Assembly (NCBI GenBank): GCA_046726315.1
Contig: JBKPAG010000025.1
Coordinates: forward strand, 1-64,000
Length of the DNA stretch: 64,000 bases
Origin: JACVRX01 sp046726315
Lineage (GTDB): Bacteria; Actinomycetota; Actinomycetes; Jiangellales; Jiangellaceae
Direction: 5' to 3'
Within the stretch, counting starts at the first letter, position 1, and the number at the start of each line of letters is the position of its first letter. Both the position numbers and the translations under genes were made by a program. The notes beneath the pieces are model-generated. The model did not search any database and was not told the DNA's origin. It saw only the letters and a program-made list of their open reading frames with translations. This document shows positions 52,456-64,000 of the stretch, piece after piece.

Positions 52456-53460
52456 TCACTGGACCCGAATCCTGGGGTCGATCAGGCCGTACGACACGTC
52501 GACGATGAGGTTCACGAACACGTACATAGTCGCGATGATCAGGATGAATCCCTGCAGGACCGCGTAGTCCCGGTTGCTGATCGCTTCGCCGACGAACCGG
52601 CCAACCCCGTCGAATGCGAACACGTTCTCGGTCAAGATCGCGCCAGCGAGCAGCAGACCGGCTGACAGGCCGATGACGGTCACGACCGGAAGGAGGGCGT
52701 TGCGCAGGACGTGGCGGCGGGTGATCGTCCGCTCGAGGAGGCCCTTGGCTTCTGCCGTACGCACGTAGTCCTCGTGCACAACATCGAGAACGCTGGCCCG
52801 CGTGATGCGGACGATGATCGCCAGCGGGATCGAGCCCAGCGCGATGGCGGGCAGGATGAGGTGCATGATCGCATCCCATGATGCGCTGGGATTGCCGGTG
52901 ATCAGCCCGTCGAGGACGTAGAAGCCGGTCGGGTGCTCGGCACCGCTGCGCGGGTCCTGCCGCCCGCTCGTCGGGAACCAGCCGAGCCGCACGGCTCCGA
53001 TGTACTTGAGGATGTAGGCCAGGAAGAACACGGGGATGGCGACGCCGAGCAGTGAGCCCACCACCGAGATGTTGTCCAGCCACGTGCCGTACCGGCGGGC
53101 CGCGTAGTAGCCCAGCGGAATACCGATCCCGACCGCAAAGATCATCGCCGCGATGGCCAGCTCTATGGTGGCCGGGAACACCCGGAACATCTCTTCGACG
53201 ACCGGCCGGTGCGTGCGCGCGCTGTTGCCGAAGTCGAACATCACCGCCCGGCCGAGGAATCTGCCGTACTGGACGTACCACGGTTGGTCCAGCCCGTAGA
53301 CCCGCTCGATGGCGGCCACTTGCTCAGCCGTCGCGCGCTCCCCCAGAAGGGCCTGGGCAGGCCCCCCCGGGAGTGCGCGCAGCCAGCCGAACAGCAGCAG
53401 CGACAGCCCGAACAGGATGGGTACGAGTTGCAGTACCCGCCTGATGACGAACCGGAGCAC
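52456..53460 (-). CDS. Oligopeptide/dipeptide ABC importer permease (OppB/DppB-like)
   Basis: A 334-aa permease with an N-terminal TM (VIRRVLQLVPILFGLSLLLF), an extracytoplasmic loop (ALLGERATAEQVAAIERVYG), the DFGNSARTHRPVVEEMF segment typical of OppB, and five further TM helices. The EAA motif is TAEAKGLLERTITRRHVLRN. It is 9 bases downstream of the binding-protein gene. Together with OppC it forms the channel. Confidence 0.93.
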   Translation of the reverse strand: MLRFVIRRVLQLVPILFGLSLLLFGWLRALPGGPAQALLGERATAEQVAAIERVYGLDQPWYVQYGRFLGRAVMFDFGNSARTHRPVVEEMFRVFPATIELAIAAMIFAVGIGIPLGYYAARRYGTWLDNISVVGSLLGVAIPVFFLAYILKYIGAVRLGWFPTSGRQDPRSGAEHPTGFYVLDGLITGNPSASWDAIMHLILPAIALGSIPLAIIVRITRASVLDVVHEDYVRTAEAKGLLERTITRRHVLRNALLPVVTVIGLSAGLLLAGAILTENVFAFDGVGRFVGEAISNRDYAVLQGFILIIATMYVFVNLIVDVSYGLIDPRIRVQ

Positions 53461-53469
53461 GTCGTCAGA

Positions 53470-55164
53470 CTACGAGCTTGGCAGCGTCACCGCGGCGAAG
53501 CTCTCGTTGTTCAGCGGCCCCGGCACGTAGCCCTCGACGCCCGCAACGAAGGCGACAGCGGGCTCGGTGTGGACGTACGGGACACCCGGCAGGAAGTCCA
53601 TGATCAGCCGGTTCGCCTCCTGGTAGAGCTCCGTCCGCCGCTGCTGGTCGGTCTCTGCCTCCGCCTCGTCGAGCTTGGCGAAGATCTCCTCGTTCTCGAA
53701 ACTGCCGAACTGCGGGTTGACGGCCTGGAAGAACGTCCCGATGAAGTTGTCCGGATCGCCGAAGTCGCCGGTCCACCCGAACAGGTACATCGGCGCGCCG
53801 CCGGTCGTGACGGTATCGAGGTAGGTCGGGTCCCACGGCGCGGTCTTCGGTTCGATGGTGAACCCGACGGCCTCCAGGTCGGCCTTGATCAATTCGAAGT
53901 TGGCCTGCGGGTTCGGCATGTACGGACGGGACACGTCGGTCGGGTACCAGAACTCCAGCGTCAGGTCCGTGACACCGGATTCGGCGATGAGCTGTTTTGC
54001 CATGTCCGGGTCGTAGTCGTAGGTCGTGACGTCGTCGGCCCAGCCGAACAGCTCGGGCGGCATGAACTGGGTCGCGACCTCTGAACCCTCCGGGTAGTTG
54101 GTCTGGAGCAGCTTCTCCTTGTCGATTGCGTAGGCGATCGCCTGGCGGATCTGCGGGTTGTCGAACGGCGCGGCATTCTGCGCGAAGCCGACGTAACCCA
54201 CATTGAATGCAGGCCGGCGCAGAATGGTGAAGCCGGCTTCCTCGAGCGCCCCGGCGTCCGCGGGGTCGACCAGGTCGTAGCCCTCGATGTCCCCCGCCTC
54301 GAGTGCCTGGCGGCGCGCCGGGCCGTCGGGGATCACGGTGAAGATCAGGCTGTCGAGCTGCGCCGGCTCACCCCAGTAGTCCTCGTACCGGGTCAAAGTC
54401 AACTGGGTTCCGCGCTCCCAGCTGTCGAACTGGAACGGCCCGGTGCCGACCGGGTTCTCGTAGCCGAACGTGCCCTCGTACACCGGCGACTCGCCGGTGC
54501 CGCTGACAGCGTCGGCGTTGCCCTCCTCCAACGCCTTCGGGCTGGCGATTCTGAACGCCGGCTGCTGCAGTCCGGCAAGGAACGAAGACGAGGGGCGGCT
54601 GAGGGTGATGACTGCGGTGCTCTCGTCGGCCGCCTCGCAGCTGACATAGAGGCTCTCGGCGAGCGCCGGGTCCTCGTTGTTGGCGTACCCGCCCATCACG
54701 GTTTGCCAGTAGTACGACGCCGCAGGGCTTTGCAGGACACCGGTGAAGTTGTACCAGCGGTCGAAGTTGAAGCAAACGGCGTCGGCGTTGAACGGCTCAC
54801 CGTCGTGGAACGTCACGCCCTGGCGGAGGTTGAACGTCCACTCCAGGCCGTCTTCACTGGCCTCCCAGGACTCGGCCAGTGCCGGCACGATCTCGGTGCC
54901 GCCCTCCTCGGTTCCCACGAGGCCCTCGAAGATCTGGTAAAGCGGCCGAGCTGACTCGCCGTCGCTCACGAGGGCTCCGTCGAGAATCACCGGGTCGGCG
55001 GACGCGCCGAAGACCATCGTGCCTCCTGCTGCCGCACCCGGCGAGCCCTCGCCGCCACCATCGCCGCCGTCGCCCTCGTCGCCACCACAGGCGGAAAGCA
55101 GCAAGCCCGCCGCAGTCAGGGACGAGATCACGACGAACCTGCGCGACCGGCTCCTGGTTCGCAT
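53470..55164 (-). CDS. Peptide ABC importer substrate-binding lipoprotein (SBP_bac_5)
   Basis: The membrane-anchored receptor of the importer (564 aa). The signal peptide starts with an Arg-rich n-region (RTRSRSRRF) and ends in the lipobox LLSAC (Cys26), followed by a Gly/Asp linker. The family 5 fold is shown by GGTEIVPALAESWEASEDG, FNLRQGVTFHDGEPFNADAV, NPVGTGPFQFDSWERG and IRQAIAYAIDKEKLL. I chose the ATG at 55164, preceded by GAGGTGGGA; the frame continues upstream without similarity. Its upstream region holds the ATCAGGTG motif array. Substrate is probably peptides, though nickel or sugars are possible for this family. Confidence 0.92.
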   Translation of the reverse strand: MRTRSRSRRFVVISSLTAAGLLLSACGGDEGDGGDGGGEGSPGAAAGGTMVFGASADPVILDGALVSDGESARPLYQIFEGLVGTEEGGTEIVPALAESWEASEDGLEWTFNLRQGVTFHDGEPFNADAVCFNFDRWYNFTGVLQSPAASYYWQTVMGGYANNEDPALAESLYVSCEAADESTAVITLSRPSSSFLAGLQQPAFRIASPKALEEGNADAVSGTGESPVYEGTFGYENPVGTGPFQFDSWERGTQLTLTRYEDYWGEPAQLDSLIFTVIPDGPARRQALEAGDIEGYDLVDPADAGALEEAGFTILRRPAFNVGYVGFAQNAAPFDNPQIRQAIAYAIDKEKLLQTNYPEGSEVATQFMPPELFGWADDVTTYDYDPDMAKQLIAESGVTDLTLEFWYPTDVSRPYMPNPQANFELIKADLEAVGFTIEPKTAPWDPTYLDTVTTGGAPMYLFGWTGDFGDPDNFIGTFFQAVNPQFGSFENEEIFAKLDEAEAETDQQRRTELYQEANRLIMDFLPGVPYVHTEPAVAFVAGVEGYVPGPLNNESFAAVTLPSS

Positions 55165-55300
55165 CTCCCACCTCACAGTCGAGTGCCGGCCGGGCGCACC
55201 CCGGCCGGTTGTTGTGACAGTAATGCGCCACGGCGGCGCAATGGTCACCTGCACGTCATGGCCATGTCGCGATTTGGCAACGGTCCCGAGTGCCGCGAAC

Positions 55301-55464
55301 CGATCAGGTGTACGACTCACTCCGAAACCGCGGCGTCATGCACCTGATCGTCACGGGTTCACATGGTGAGACATGATCAGATGCCTGACTGGCCGGAACA
55401 CGGCCCGCCGGGTCACCTGATCGTTTCTGGTGAGCCAATCAGGTGACGAATCGGCGATCAGGTG
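55301..55464. promoter_or_regulatory. Array of CGATCAGGTG motifs in the opp promoter region
   Basis: The decamer CGATCAGGTG occurs exactly at 55301 (+), 55341 (-), 55414 (-) and 55455 (+), with a 9/10 copy at 55436 (+) and an 8/10 copy at 55374 (+). The pairs 55301/55341 and 55374/55414 are both plus-then-minus at 40 bp; 55414/55455 is minus-then-plus at 41 bp. A longer perfect dyad, GTCACCTGAT ... ATCAGGTGAC, spans 55412-55447. The array fills the 320-bp gap between the metH stop and the opp binding-protein start, so it is probably a multi-site operator for the peptide importer. The binding factor is unknown. No other gene is seen in this gap (55165-55484). Confidence 0.6.
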
Positions 55465-55484
55465 CGCTTATGGCGCGTTAAGGG

Positions 55485-58988
<3,504 letters not shown>

Positions 58989-59103
58989 GCAGCCAAGGCT
59001 AGCTTCGCGACTCTGGTGGTGGCCCGACGTCCAATACTCGGGACACTCCGTCTCAACTGCGCCGCGGTCGTACGCTGGCTGGAGACGGATTCGAGGAGGC
59101 GCG

Positions 59104-59943
59104 GTGCAGCTCGATGGTGTGCCGGAGCTCGACGATCCCGTACTCGTCGCCGCCTTCGAAGGGTGGAACGACGCGGGTGAGGCGGCCACGGCCGTCATCG
59201 AGCACCTGGAGGAGAGCTGGCAGGCCGTCGCACTCGGCACGCTGGACCCGGAGGATTATTACGACTTCCAAGTACACCGGCCGCACGTTTCCGTCGACGA
59301 GTCCGGAGTCCGGAGTCTGGACTGGCCGACTACCCGGATCTCCCATGCCCGCCCACCCGGCGCCGACAGCGACGTTGTCTTGGTTCGTGGGATCGAACCG
59401 AACATGCGCTGGCGGGCGTTTTGCGCCGAGCTGCTCGCGTCGGCGACCGAACTCGGCGTCAAACGCATCGTGACGCTCGGTGCGCTGTTGGCCGACGTCC
59501 CGCACACCCGGCCGGTCCCGGTCACCGTGTCGACCAGCGACGGATCGCTCGCCAAGTCCATGGGCTTGGAAGCGTCTCGTTACCAGGGACCAACCGGCAT
59601 CGTGGGTGTGTTGCAGGACGCCGCGACCCGCGGTGGTCTCGCCGCGACGACCCTCTGGGCTGCGGTGCCCCATTACGTGGCCCAATCCCCCTGCCCGAAG
59701 GCCACGCTGGTGCTGCTACGCCGCATCGAGGATCTGCTCAACGTTCCGGTGCCGCTCGGCGACCTCCCGGACGAAGCCCGCGCCTGGCAGCACGGCGTGG
59801 AAGAGCTCGCTACCGAGGACCCGGAAATCGCCGACTATGTGCGGCGCCTGGAGCAGGCGCGGGACACCACCGACCTGCCCGAGGCATCCGGCGAGCACAT
59901 CGCCCGCGAGTTCGAGCGCTACCTTCGCCGCCGCGACGAGTAA
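59104..59943 (+). CDS. PAC2-family (proteasome assembly chaperone-like) protein
   Basis: A 279-aa soluble protein of the PAC2 family, named after a eukaryotic proteasome assembly chaperone but with no proven role in bacteria. Features: LVAAFEGWNDAGEAATAVIEHL near the N-terminus, YYDFQVHRPHV, VRGIEPNMRWRAF, and KRIVTLGALLADVPHTRPVPV. The GTG start has AGGAGG four bases upstream. It is divergent from metH and convergent on mshC. The organism does have a proteasome, but this gene lies over 15 kb away from it. Confidence 0.88.
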   Translation: MQLDGVPELDDPVLVAAFEGWNDAGEAATAVIEHLEESWQAVALGTLDPEDYYDFQVHRPHVSVDESGVRSLDWPTTRISHARPPGADSDVVLVRGIEPNMRWRAFCAELLASATELGVKRIVTLGALLADVPHTRPVPVTVSTSDGSLAKSMGLEASRYQGPTGIVGVLQDAATRGGLAATTLWAAVPHYVAQSPCPKATLVLLRRIEDLLNVPVPLGDLPDEARAWQHGVEELATEDPEIADYVRRLEQARDTTDLPEASGEHIAREFERYLRRRDE

Positions 59944-59964
59944 CCCCCCCTCTCGTCGGGATGG

Positions 59965-61197
59965 TCATTTGGCGAGGGAAATGCCGAGCAAGGCGTCGAC
60001 GAGGGCACCGGCCAGTCCGGGCGCATCGGGGTCGGAACCTTCGCCGGCGAGGGCCCGCCGGGCCCACCGGTCGACAACGGCGAGCGCGCCGGGGGTGTCC
60101 AGGTCGTCGGCCAGATGCGAACGAACCGCGGCCAGCAAGGGACGAGCGTCGGGCCCGGCGTCGAGGGCGACTGCCTGTCGCCACCGGGCGAGGCGGTCTT
60201 CGGCCCCCGCGAGGGCAGCTGCCGTCCAATCCCGGTCGCTGCGGTAGTGGTCGGCCAGCAACGCGAGCCGGGCCGCTGCAGGCTCCACGCCGCCGGCGCG
60301 CAGCGCCGAGACGAAGACCAGGTTGCCCTGCGACTTGGCCATCTTCTCGCCGTCCAGGCCGACCATCCCGGCGTGGACATATGTCTGGGCGAAAGGCCAC
60401 CGGCCGGTGGCGACATGGGCCGCCGACGCTGACATCTCGTGGTGCGGAAACACCAGGTCGCTGCCACCACCCTGTATTTCGAACCCGTCGCCAAGCTCGG
60501 CCAAGGCGATCGCCGCGCACTCGACATGCCAACCGGGTCGGCCCGGCCCGAACGGGCTGTCCCACCCGGGTTCGTCAGCCCGTTGCCGTGACCACAGCAG
60601 GCAGTCCAAAGGATCCTTCTTGCCCCGTCGGCCGGGGTCACCGCCATGTTCGGCGAACAGCTCGACCATCTCCGACCGCGGCAGTCCGGACAGCTCGCCG
60701 AAACGCACGTCTGCGGCAACGGGGAAGTAGAGATCGCCGTCCACCTCATAGACGGCCCCGGCAGATTGGAGGCGTCCGATCAGTTCGATCACGAGCGGTA
60801 TGGCCTCGACCACGCCGACATACCGCTCCGGCGGGAGTACCCGCAGCCAGGTCATGTCGTCGCGGAACAGTTGGGTCTGCTCCTCCGCCAGCTCCGCCCA
60901 ATCCCGGCCAAGGTGGGCAGCACGTTCGAGCAGGGGATCGTCGATGTCGGTCACATTCTGCACGTACCGGACGTGCAACTCGCCGTCGCGAAGCGACCTG
61001 TACATCACGTCAAAGGCCAGGTAGGTCGCCGCGTGACCAAGGTGGGTCGCGTCATATGGCGTGATGCCGCACACGTACATCCGGACAGTAGAGCCGGCCG
61101 CAGCGCGCCGACGGCGGCCCGACGCGGTGTCGTGGACTTCGACGGATGGGCCATGCCCTGCAAGCACTGGCAGGCCAGCGCTGGGCCACGAGCGCAT
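59965..61197 (-). CDS. mshC: Mycothiol ligase MshC (cysteine:GlcN-Ins ligase)
   Basis: ATP-dependent joining of cysteine to glucosaminyl-inositol, the third enzymatic stage of mycothiol synthesis (410 aa). It is a cysteinyl-tRNA-synthetase relative without the anticodon domain. The HIGH-type motif is in CGITPYDATHLGHA (43-56), the KMSKS equivalent is KMAKS (285-289), and zinc ligands are Cys43, Cys227 and His252. The N-terminus MRSWPSAGLPVL is the canonical MshC start. It is the last gene of the DUF3090/SCO1664/mshC group. Mycothiol fits with the SigR-type promoter found at rbpA. Confidence 0.95.
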   Translation of the reverse strand: MRSWPSAGLPVLAGHGPSVEVHDTASGRRRRAAAGSTVRMYVCGITPYDATHLGHAATYLAFDVMYRSLRDGELHVRYVQNVTDIDDPLLERAAHLGRDWAELAEEQTQLFRDDMTWLRVLPPERYVGVVEAIPLVIELIGRLQSAGAVYEVDGDLYFPVAADVRFGELSGLPRSEMVELFAEHGGDPGRRGKKDPLDCLLWSRQRADEPGWDSPFGPGRPGWHVECAAIALAELGDGFEIQGGGSDLVFPHHEMSASAAHVATGRWPFAQTYVHAGMVGLDGEKMAKSQGNLVFVSALRAGGVEPAAARLALLADHYRSDRDWTAAALAGAEDRLARWRQAVALDAGPDARPLLAAVRSHLADDLDTPGALAVVDRWARRALAGEGSDPDAPGLAGALVDALLGISLAK

Positions 61198-61223
61198 GGC
61201 CGGAGCCTATCTGCCGCCCGAGG

Positions 61224-62030
61224 TCAGAACGGTGGCCACGGAATCGGTGGCCACACGGGGTTTGGACGTGGAAGGCGACCGACTCGAAGCAGGTCCTCCA
61301 CCCTCGCGCCTGTTGCGTCGATCTCCTCGGCGCTGAGCAGGTCACCGAGCCGCACACCCAGCTCGCCGTCGAGAGCGCCCAGCAGCGTCCGGAGTGTTCT
61401 CCGCTCATCGTCCGTCAGCGGCCGGCCGCCCCAGCCCCACAGAACCGTCCGCAGCTTCGGCTCCGGGTGGAAGCAGACCCCGTGATCGACGCCATGCACG
61501 GCTCCGGACCCATCCACGAGCACGTGCCCGCCCTTCCGATCGGCGTTGTTGACGACGACGTCGAATAGAGCCATCCGACGCAGTCGTGGATCATCCGCAT
61601 GGGTGAGCACGACCGGCTCGCCCATGCCGTCCACGGCGTCGAGGACGCGCATCCAGCCGGCGGGAATCCGGTCGGGCGGCACGACGTGCACCAACGCGGT
61701 TCCGTCTCGGTCCACCCACAGCTGGCACATCCCTGGCCCGAACGGCCCGTCTCGAAAGACAGTCGGCGGCACGACATGCCAGCCCGCGGCTTCAGATACC
61801 AGGAATGCGGCGACCTCGCGCCGTCCCAGCGTGCCGTCCGGGAAGTCCCACAACGGCCGCTCCCCCGCGATCGGTTTGTAGACGCACCGCATCTGCTCCA
61901 TGTCACCGCCAACGTCGCCGGTGTTCGGCCGGACGATCGTGCACAGCAGGGTCGCGTTTGTGGCGTCGACTAGGCGGCCATCAACGGCCAGCTCGCCGTC
62001 GCTGAGTGGAGCCAGCACCGGGTCGGTCAC
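61224..62030 (-). CDS. SCO1664-family protein (PI3/4-kinase-like fold)
   Basis: A 268-aa protein of an actinobacterial family with distant similarity to phosphatidylinositol 3/4-kinases. The nucleotide-lysine position lies in RCVYKPIAGERPLWDFPDG; the catalytic-loop equivalent is VVNNADRKGGHVLVD, and a DFG-like metal motif is in GVDHGVCFHPEPK. The substrate is unknown. I chose the GTG at 62030, five bases after the DUF3090 stop; the frame extends upstream without similarity. This gene recurs next to mshC and DUF3090 in actinobacteria. Confidence 0.88.
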   Translation of the reverse strand: MTDPVLAPLSDGELAVDGRLVDATNATLLCTIVRPNTGDVGGDMEQMRCVYKPIAGERPLWDFPDGTLGRREVAAFLVSEAAGWHVVPPTVFRDGPFGPGMCQLWVDRDGTALVHVVPPDRIPAGWMRVLDAVDGMGEPVVLTHADDPRLRRMALFDVVVNNADRKGGHVLVDGSGAVHGVDHGVCFHPEPKLRTVLWGWGGRPLTDDERRTLRTLLGALDGELGVRLGDLLSAEEIDATGARVEDLLRVGRLPRPNPVWPPIPWPPF

Positions 62031-62034
62031 GGCC

Positions 62035-62628
62035 TCAGCTCCGGCGCCGGTGGCCGTTCTGGCGTGGGCAGATGTGCCCGTGGGGCTCGAGAGGAAGTCC
62101 GCACAGCGGACAGGGTGGCCGCCCGGCAGCGACAAGCGCCCGGGCCCGCCGGGCGAACGCGCGGGCCGACGTCGCGCTGATCCGGACCACCAGCAGGTCG
62201 CGATCGTCGGGAGGCGCGGCATCCTCGGCGCGGGCCTCGACCTGTCCCTCGTCCTCGTCCTGGCCAGCCTCGGCCAGCGCGAAGGCCTCGATCACGACCC
62301 GGCCGTCTGCACCGTCCCAGGCGAGAGTCAGCGTCCCTACCCGGAATTCCTCCACGATCGGCTGCTCGAGCGGTTCGAGATCCTCGTCGACGGCGAAGGC
62401 GGCGCTGTCGGTGTCACCACCGCTGGCAGTGCTGGTGCGCCGGAGCACCTCGTCGAGCAGTGCGTCGACTCGCTCGGCAAGCAGCGCGACCTGCTCCTTC
62501 TCGACCACGACACTGGCGAGCTGCGCGGCGTCGCGGGCCTGCAGGAAGAACGTCCGCTGACCCGGCTCCCCAACCGTGCCCGCCACGAACCGCTGCGGCG
62601 GATCGAACGAGAAGACCTGTCGCGGCAC
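62035..62628 (-). CDS. DUF3090 family protein
   Basis: A 197-aa protein of unknown function. The N-terminus PRQVFSFDPPQRFVAGTVGE and FFLQARDAAQLASVVVEKEQVA are hallmarks of the family. The C-terminus carries a possible zinc site, PPCPLCGLPLEPHGHICPR (three Cys and two His), followed by Arg-rich residues. It is first of the DUF3090/SCO1664/mshC operon. In many actinobacteria a histidine-phosphatase gene precedes it; here none does. Confidence 0.88.
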   Translation of the reverse strand: MPRQVFSFDPPQRFVAGTVGEPGQRTFFLQARDAAQLASVVVEKEQVALLAERVDALLDEVLRRTSTASGGDTDSAAFAVDEDLEPLEQPIVEEFRVGTLTLAWDGADGRVVIEAFALAEAGQDEDEGQVEARAEDAAPPDDRDLLVVRISATSARAFARRARALVAAGRPPCPLCGLPLEPHGHICPRQNGHRRRS

Positions 62629-62873
62629 GTTCCGACCCTATGACCCTTCCGGCGCGGGAGTTGATCACATCATCGGCGAGATACCCCGGCGACGCAGTCC
62701 AGGTCACCTGCACCGACTCGCCGCTGGAGGTAACCGCAGAACGTCGCATCCCTCGTCTTGCGAAGTTTCGCCAGATTTCTATGGTTTCTGCGAGGAGAGG
62801 TCTAGCTCATGGAGCAAACATCAGCTAGGCATGTCACGAATACGTATCATGGAACAAGGGGACAGGGTCATCG
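62629..62873. other. Divergent intergenic region before the M23 peptidase gene
   Basis: No gene is seen in this 245-bp gap. It is less G/C-rich than its surroundings and must hold divergent promoters for the DUF3090 operon and the peptidase. I looked for a c-di-AMP (ydaO) riboswitch, common before actinobacterial wall hydrolases, and found no match to its conserved core. Confidence 0.45.
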
Positions 62874-64000
62874 ATGGGGCACCTCGGTAGGCGGTTGGCC
62901 GCAGGCGTGGTCGCTGTGGGCACGTGCGCCCTGACCTGGGCCGCACCCGCCGCCGCCGCTACCCAGACGCCCACTCCGACGCCCACCACGACATCCCCGT
63001 CGCCCGAACCTTCGCCGACCCCGCCGCCGGAACCCCCGCCTCCGTCAGAGGAACCCTCCCCAAGCCCACCTCCCCCATCGTCGACTCCCACAGCGCCGCC
63101 CCCGGCGCCGACTCCGGCAGATCCTGCCGAGCCGAATCCGGTGCCGAACCAGCCGCTGCCACCATCGGTTCCCGTCATACCGAAATCGGTCGCCGACGGG
63201 TCGGCCAATCCGTCCGCTGCCGCGTTGCTTGCGCGCGCCCACGACGTGATGTCTGCGCACTCCATGGCTGTCGCCGATGCCGAAACAGCGCTGAAGGACG
63301 CCCTCGCGGATCTCGCGGCCGCCGAGGCGGCCCTCAGCAAGGCCGAGGCGGAAGCCGAAGCAGCGCGCATGGCGCTGTCGAGGGCTCGCACGGCCCTGGC
63401 CATCGCCATCGCGGAGGAGAAGCGGGTCCGCCAAGAGCTGGTGGACGTCCTCGCCGTCATCGCCGATATCCGGGACGACCTTGGCGCCGTTGCCCGGGAT
63501 GCCTACCGCGGCAGATCACTCGCGACGCTGTCCGTGGTTCTTGACGCCAACACACCCGACGAATACGCCGACAGTTATGTCGGTGCCCGCACGGTTCTGC
63601 GGGCAGGCGACTCCCTGCTGGGTGAGCTGGCGGTGCAACGAGCCGATCTGGTCAACACCCGCGAGCGGCTGGCCGCCATCCGCGAGAAGAAGGCGGACCT
63701 CGCCGCCAAAGCGGCCGAGGCTCTCCAGGCTCGCGAGTCCGCAGTCAAGGCTGCGGCACAGGCGCGACACGAGCTCGCCCAAGCCGCCCAGAACCGGGCC
63801 AGCGCACTCGAGGCGGCCGAGAGGGAACGAGAGCGCGATTACCAGCGCTACCGCGAGTACCTCGCCGAGTCCCAGGCGCTCCAGCCGGTGATCGTCGACC
63901 TGTCCAGCCTGCTCGTCGAGTCCGAGATGACGCTCTTCGGAACGGGCAGCTTCGTCCGTCCCGGCAGCGGGATCGTTACCTCCGACTTCGGCATCCGCCG
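62874..64000 (+). CDS. Secreted M23-family murein endopeptidase (5' part; cut by window edge)
   Basis: The frame from the ATG at 62874 is open to the window end (375 codons). A signal peptide (1-29, ending APAAAA) is followed by a Pro/Thr/Ser-rich linker (about 31-104), a long Ala/Glu/Arg-rich coiled coil (about 115-355) and FVRPGSGIVTSDFGIRR, which is the start of an M23 (LytM) domain. This layout (EnvC-like) fits a wall hydrolase that cleaves peptide cross-links, possibly in division. The catalytic His/Asp residues lie beyond the window. The Pro-rich linker probably spans the wall. Confidence 0.85.
   Translation, partial: MGHLGRRLAAGVVAVGTCALTWAAPAAAATQTPTPTPTTTSPSPEPSPTPPPEPPPPSEEPSPSPPPPSSTPTAPPPAPTPADPAEPNPVPNQPLPPSVPVIPKSVADGSANPSAAALLARAHDVMSAHSMAVADAETALKDALADLAAAEAALSKAEAEAEAARMALSRARTALAIAIAEEKRVRQELVDVLAVIADIRDDLGAVARDAYRGRSLATLSVVLDANTPDEYADSYVGARTVLRAGDSLLGELAVQRADLVNTRERLAAIREKKADLAAKAAEALQARESAVKAAAQARHELAQAAQNRASALEAAERERERDYQRYREYLAESQALQPVIVDLSSLLVESEMTLFGTGSFVRPGSGIVTSDFGIR

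Noticed and set aside
58989..59103. Cobalamin riboswitch upstream of metH
   Set aside because: Only about 115 bp lie between the divergent starts, too short for the roughly 200-nt element, and no B12-box-like sequence was seen.
59421..61064. A 547-codon plus-strand frame across the PAC2 3' end and antisense to mshC
   Set aside because: It overlaps two well-supported genes in the wrong frame, and its translation is Arg/Pro-rich low complexity.
62629..62873. ydaO (c-di-AMP) riboswitch before the M23 peptidase
   Set aside because: The context is right for such a switch, but the conserved core segments could not be found.

Overview
The window is a 64 kb piece of a high-GC actinobacterial chromosome. 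The evidence is lineage-specific: a complete Pup-proteasome locus (arc, dop, pup, prcB, prcA, pafA, pafB, pafC), the mycothiol ligase mshC, RNA polymerase-binding protein RbpA, lysine 6-aminotransferase, and actinobacterial uncharacterised families (DUF3866, DUF3090, the SCO1664 family). GTG starts and 4-base start/stop overlaps are frequent. The genus cannot be fixed from this sequence. No tRNA, rRNA, CRISPR array or intact prophage was seen.

Layout. 1-5.7 kb: the tail of an ISL3-type transposase, a PrmC-like methyltransferase, a TetR/MFS efflux pair with a clear operator, and an ABC exporter whose ATPase gene is decayed. 5.9-13.8 kb: peptide deformylase, a UMF1-type MFS protein, rbpA behind a SigR-type promoter, fxsA, a polyprenol-phosphate-mannose synthase, apolipoprotein N-acyltransferase and a YtcJ-like amidohydrolase. 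14.0-21.9 kb: a tightly overlapped operon of lysine 6-aminotransferase, aldehyde dehydrogenase, fused alpha-beta 2-oxoacid dehydrogenase E1 and glutaryl-CoA dehydrogenase, followed by a convergent Lrp regulator and a class V aminotransferase. Together these fit lysine catabolism through 2-oxoadipate to crotonyl-CoA. 22-28.9 kb: an M24 peptidase, a 5'-3' exonuclease, HelY helicase, a lipid kinase, TatC and TatA.

29-43.8 kb is the proteasome region: pafC, pafB, a divergent DUF3866 gene, an FKBP lipoprotein, pafA, prcA, prcB, pup, dop and arc, then tRNA m1A58 methyltransferase and an M50 protease. Pup ends in Gly-Gly-Glu, so it can be ligated without deamidation. Decayed genes lie inside this block: an AbiEi/DUF559-type gene, an unassigned 3' fragment and an N-terminally deleted oxidoreductase. 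43.8-55.2 kb: a RecB-like nuclease, a DUF427 protein, an acetyltransferase remnant, a MacB/FtsX-type exporter whose permease carries a one-base frameshift, and a five-gene oligopeptide importer. Upstream of the importer is an array of ATCAGGTG-type motifs. 55.5-64 kb: metH, a PAC2-family gene, mshC, the SCO1664-family gene, DUF3090 and the start of a secreted M23 endopeptidase that runs off the window.

Five or six broken genes in 64 kb is a notable density. Several have internal or N-terminal deletions far too large to be single-base sequencing errors. The window therefore combines well-ordered core operons with active local gene decay.
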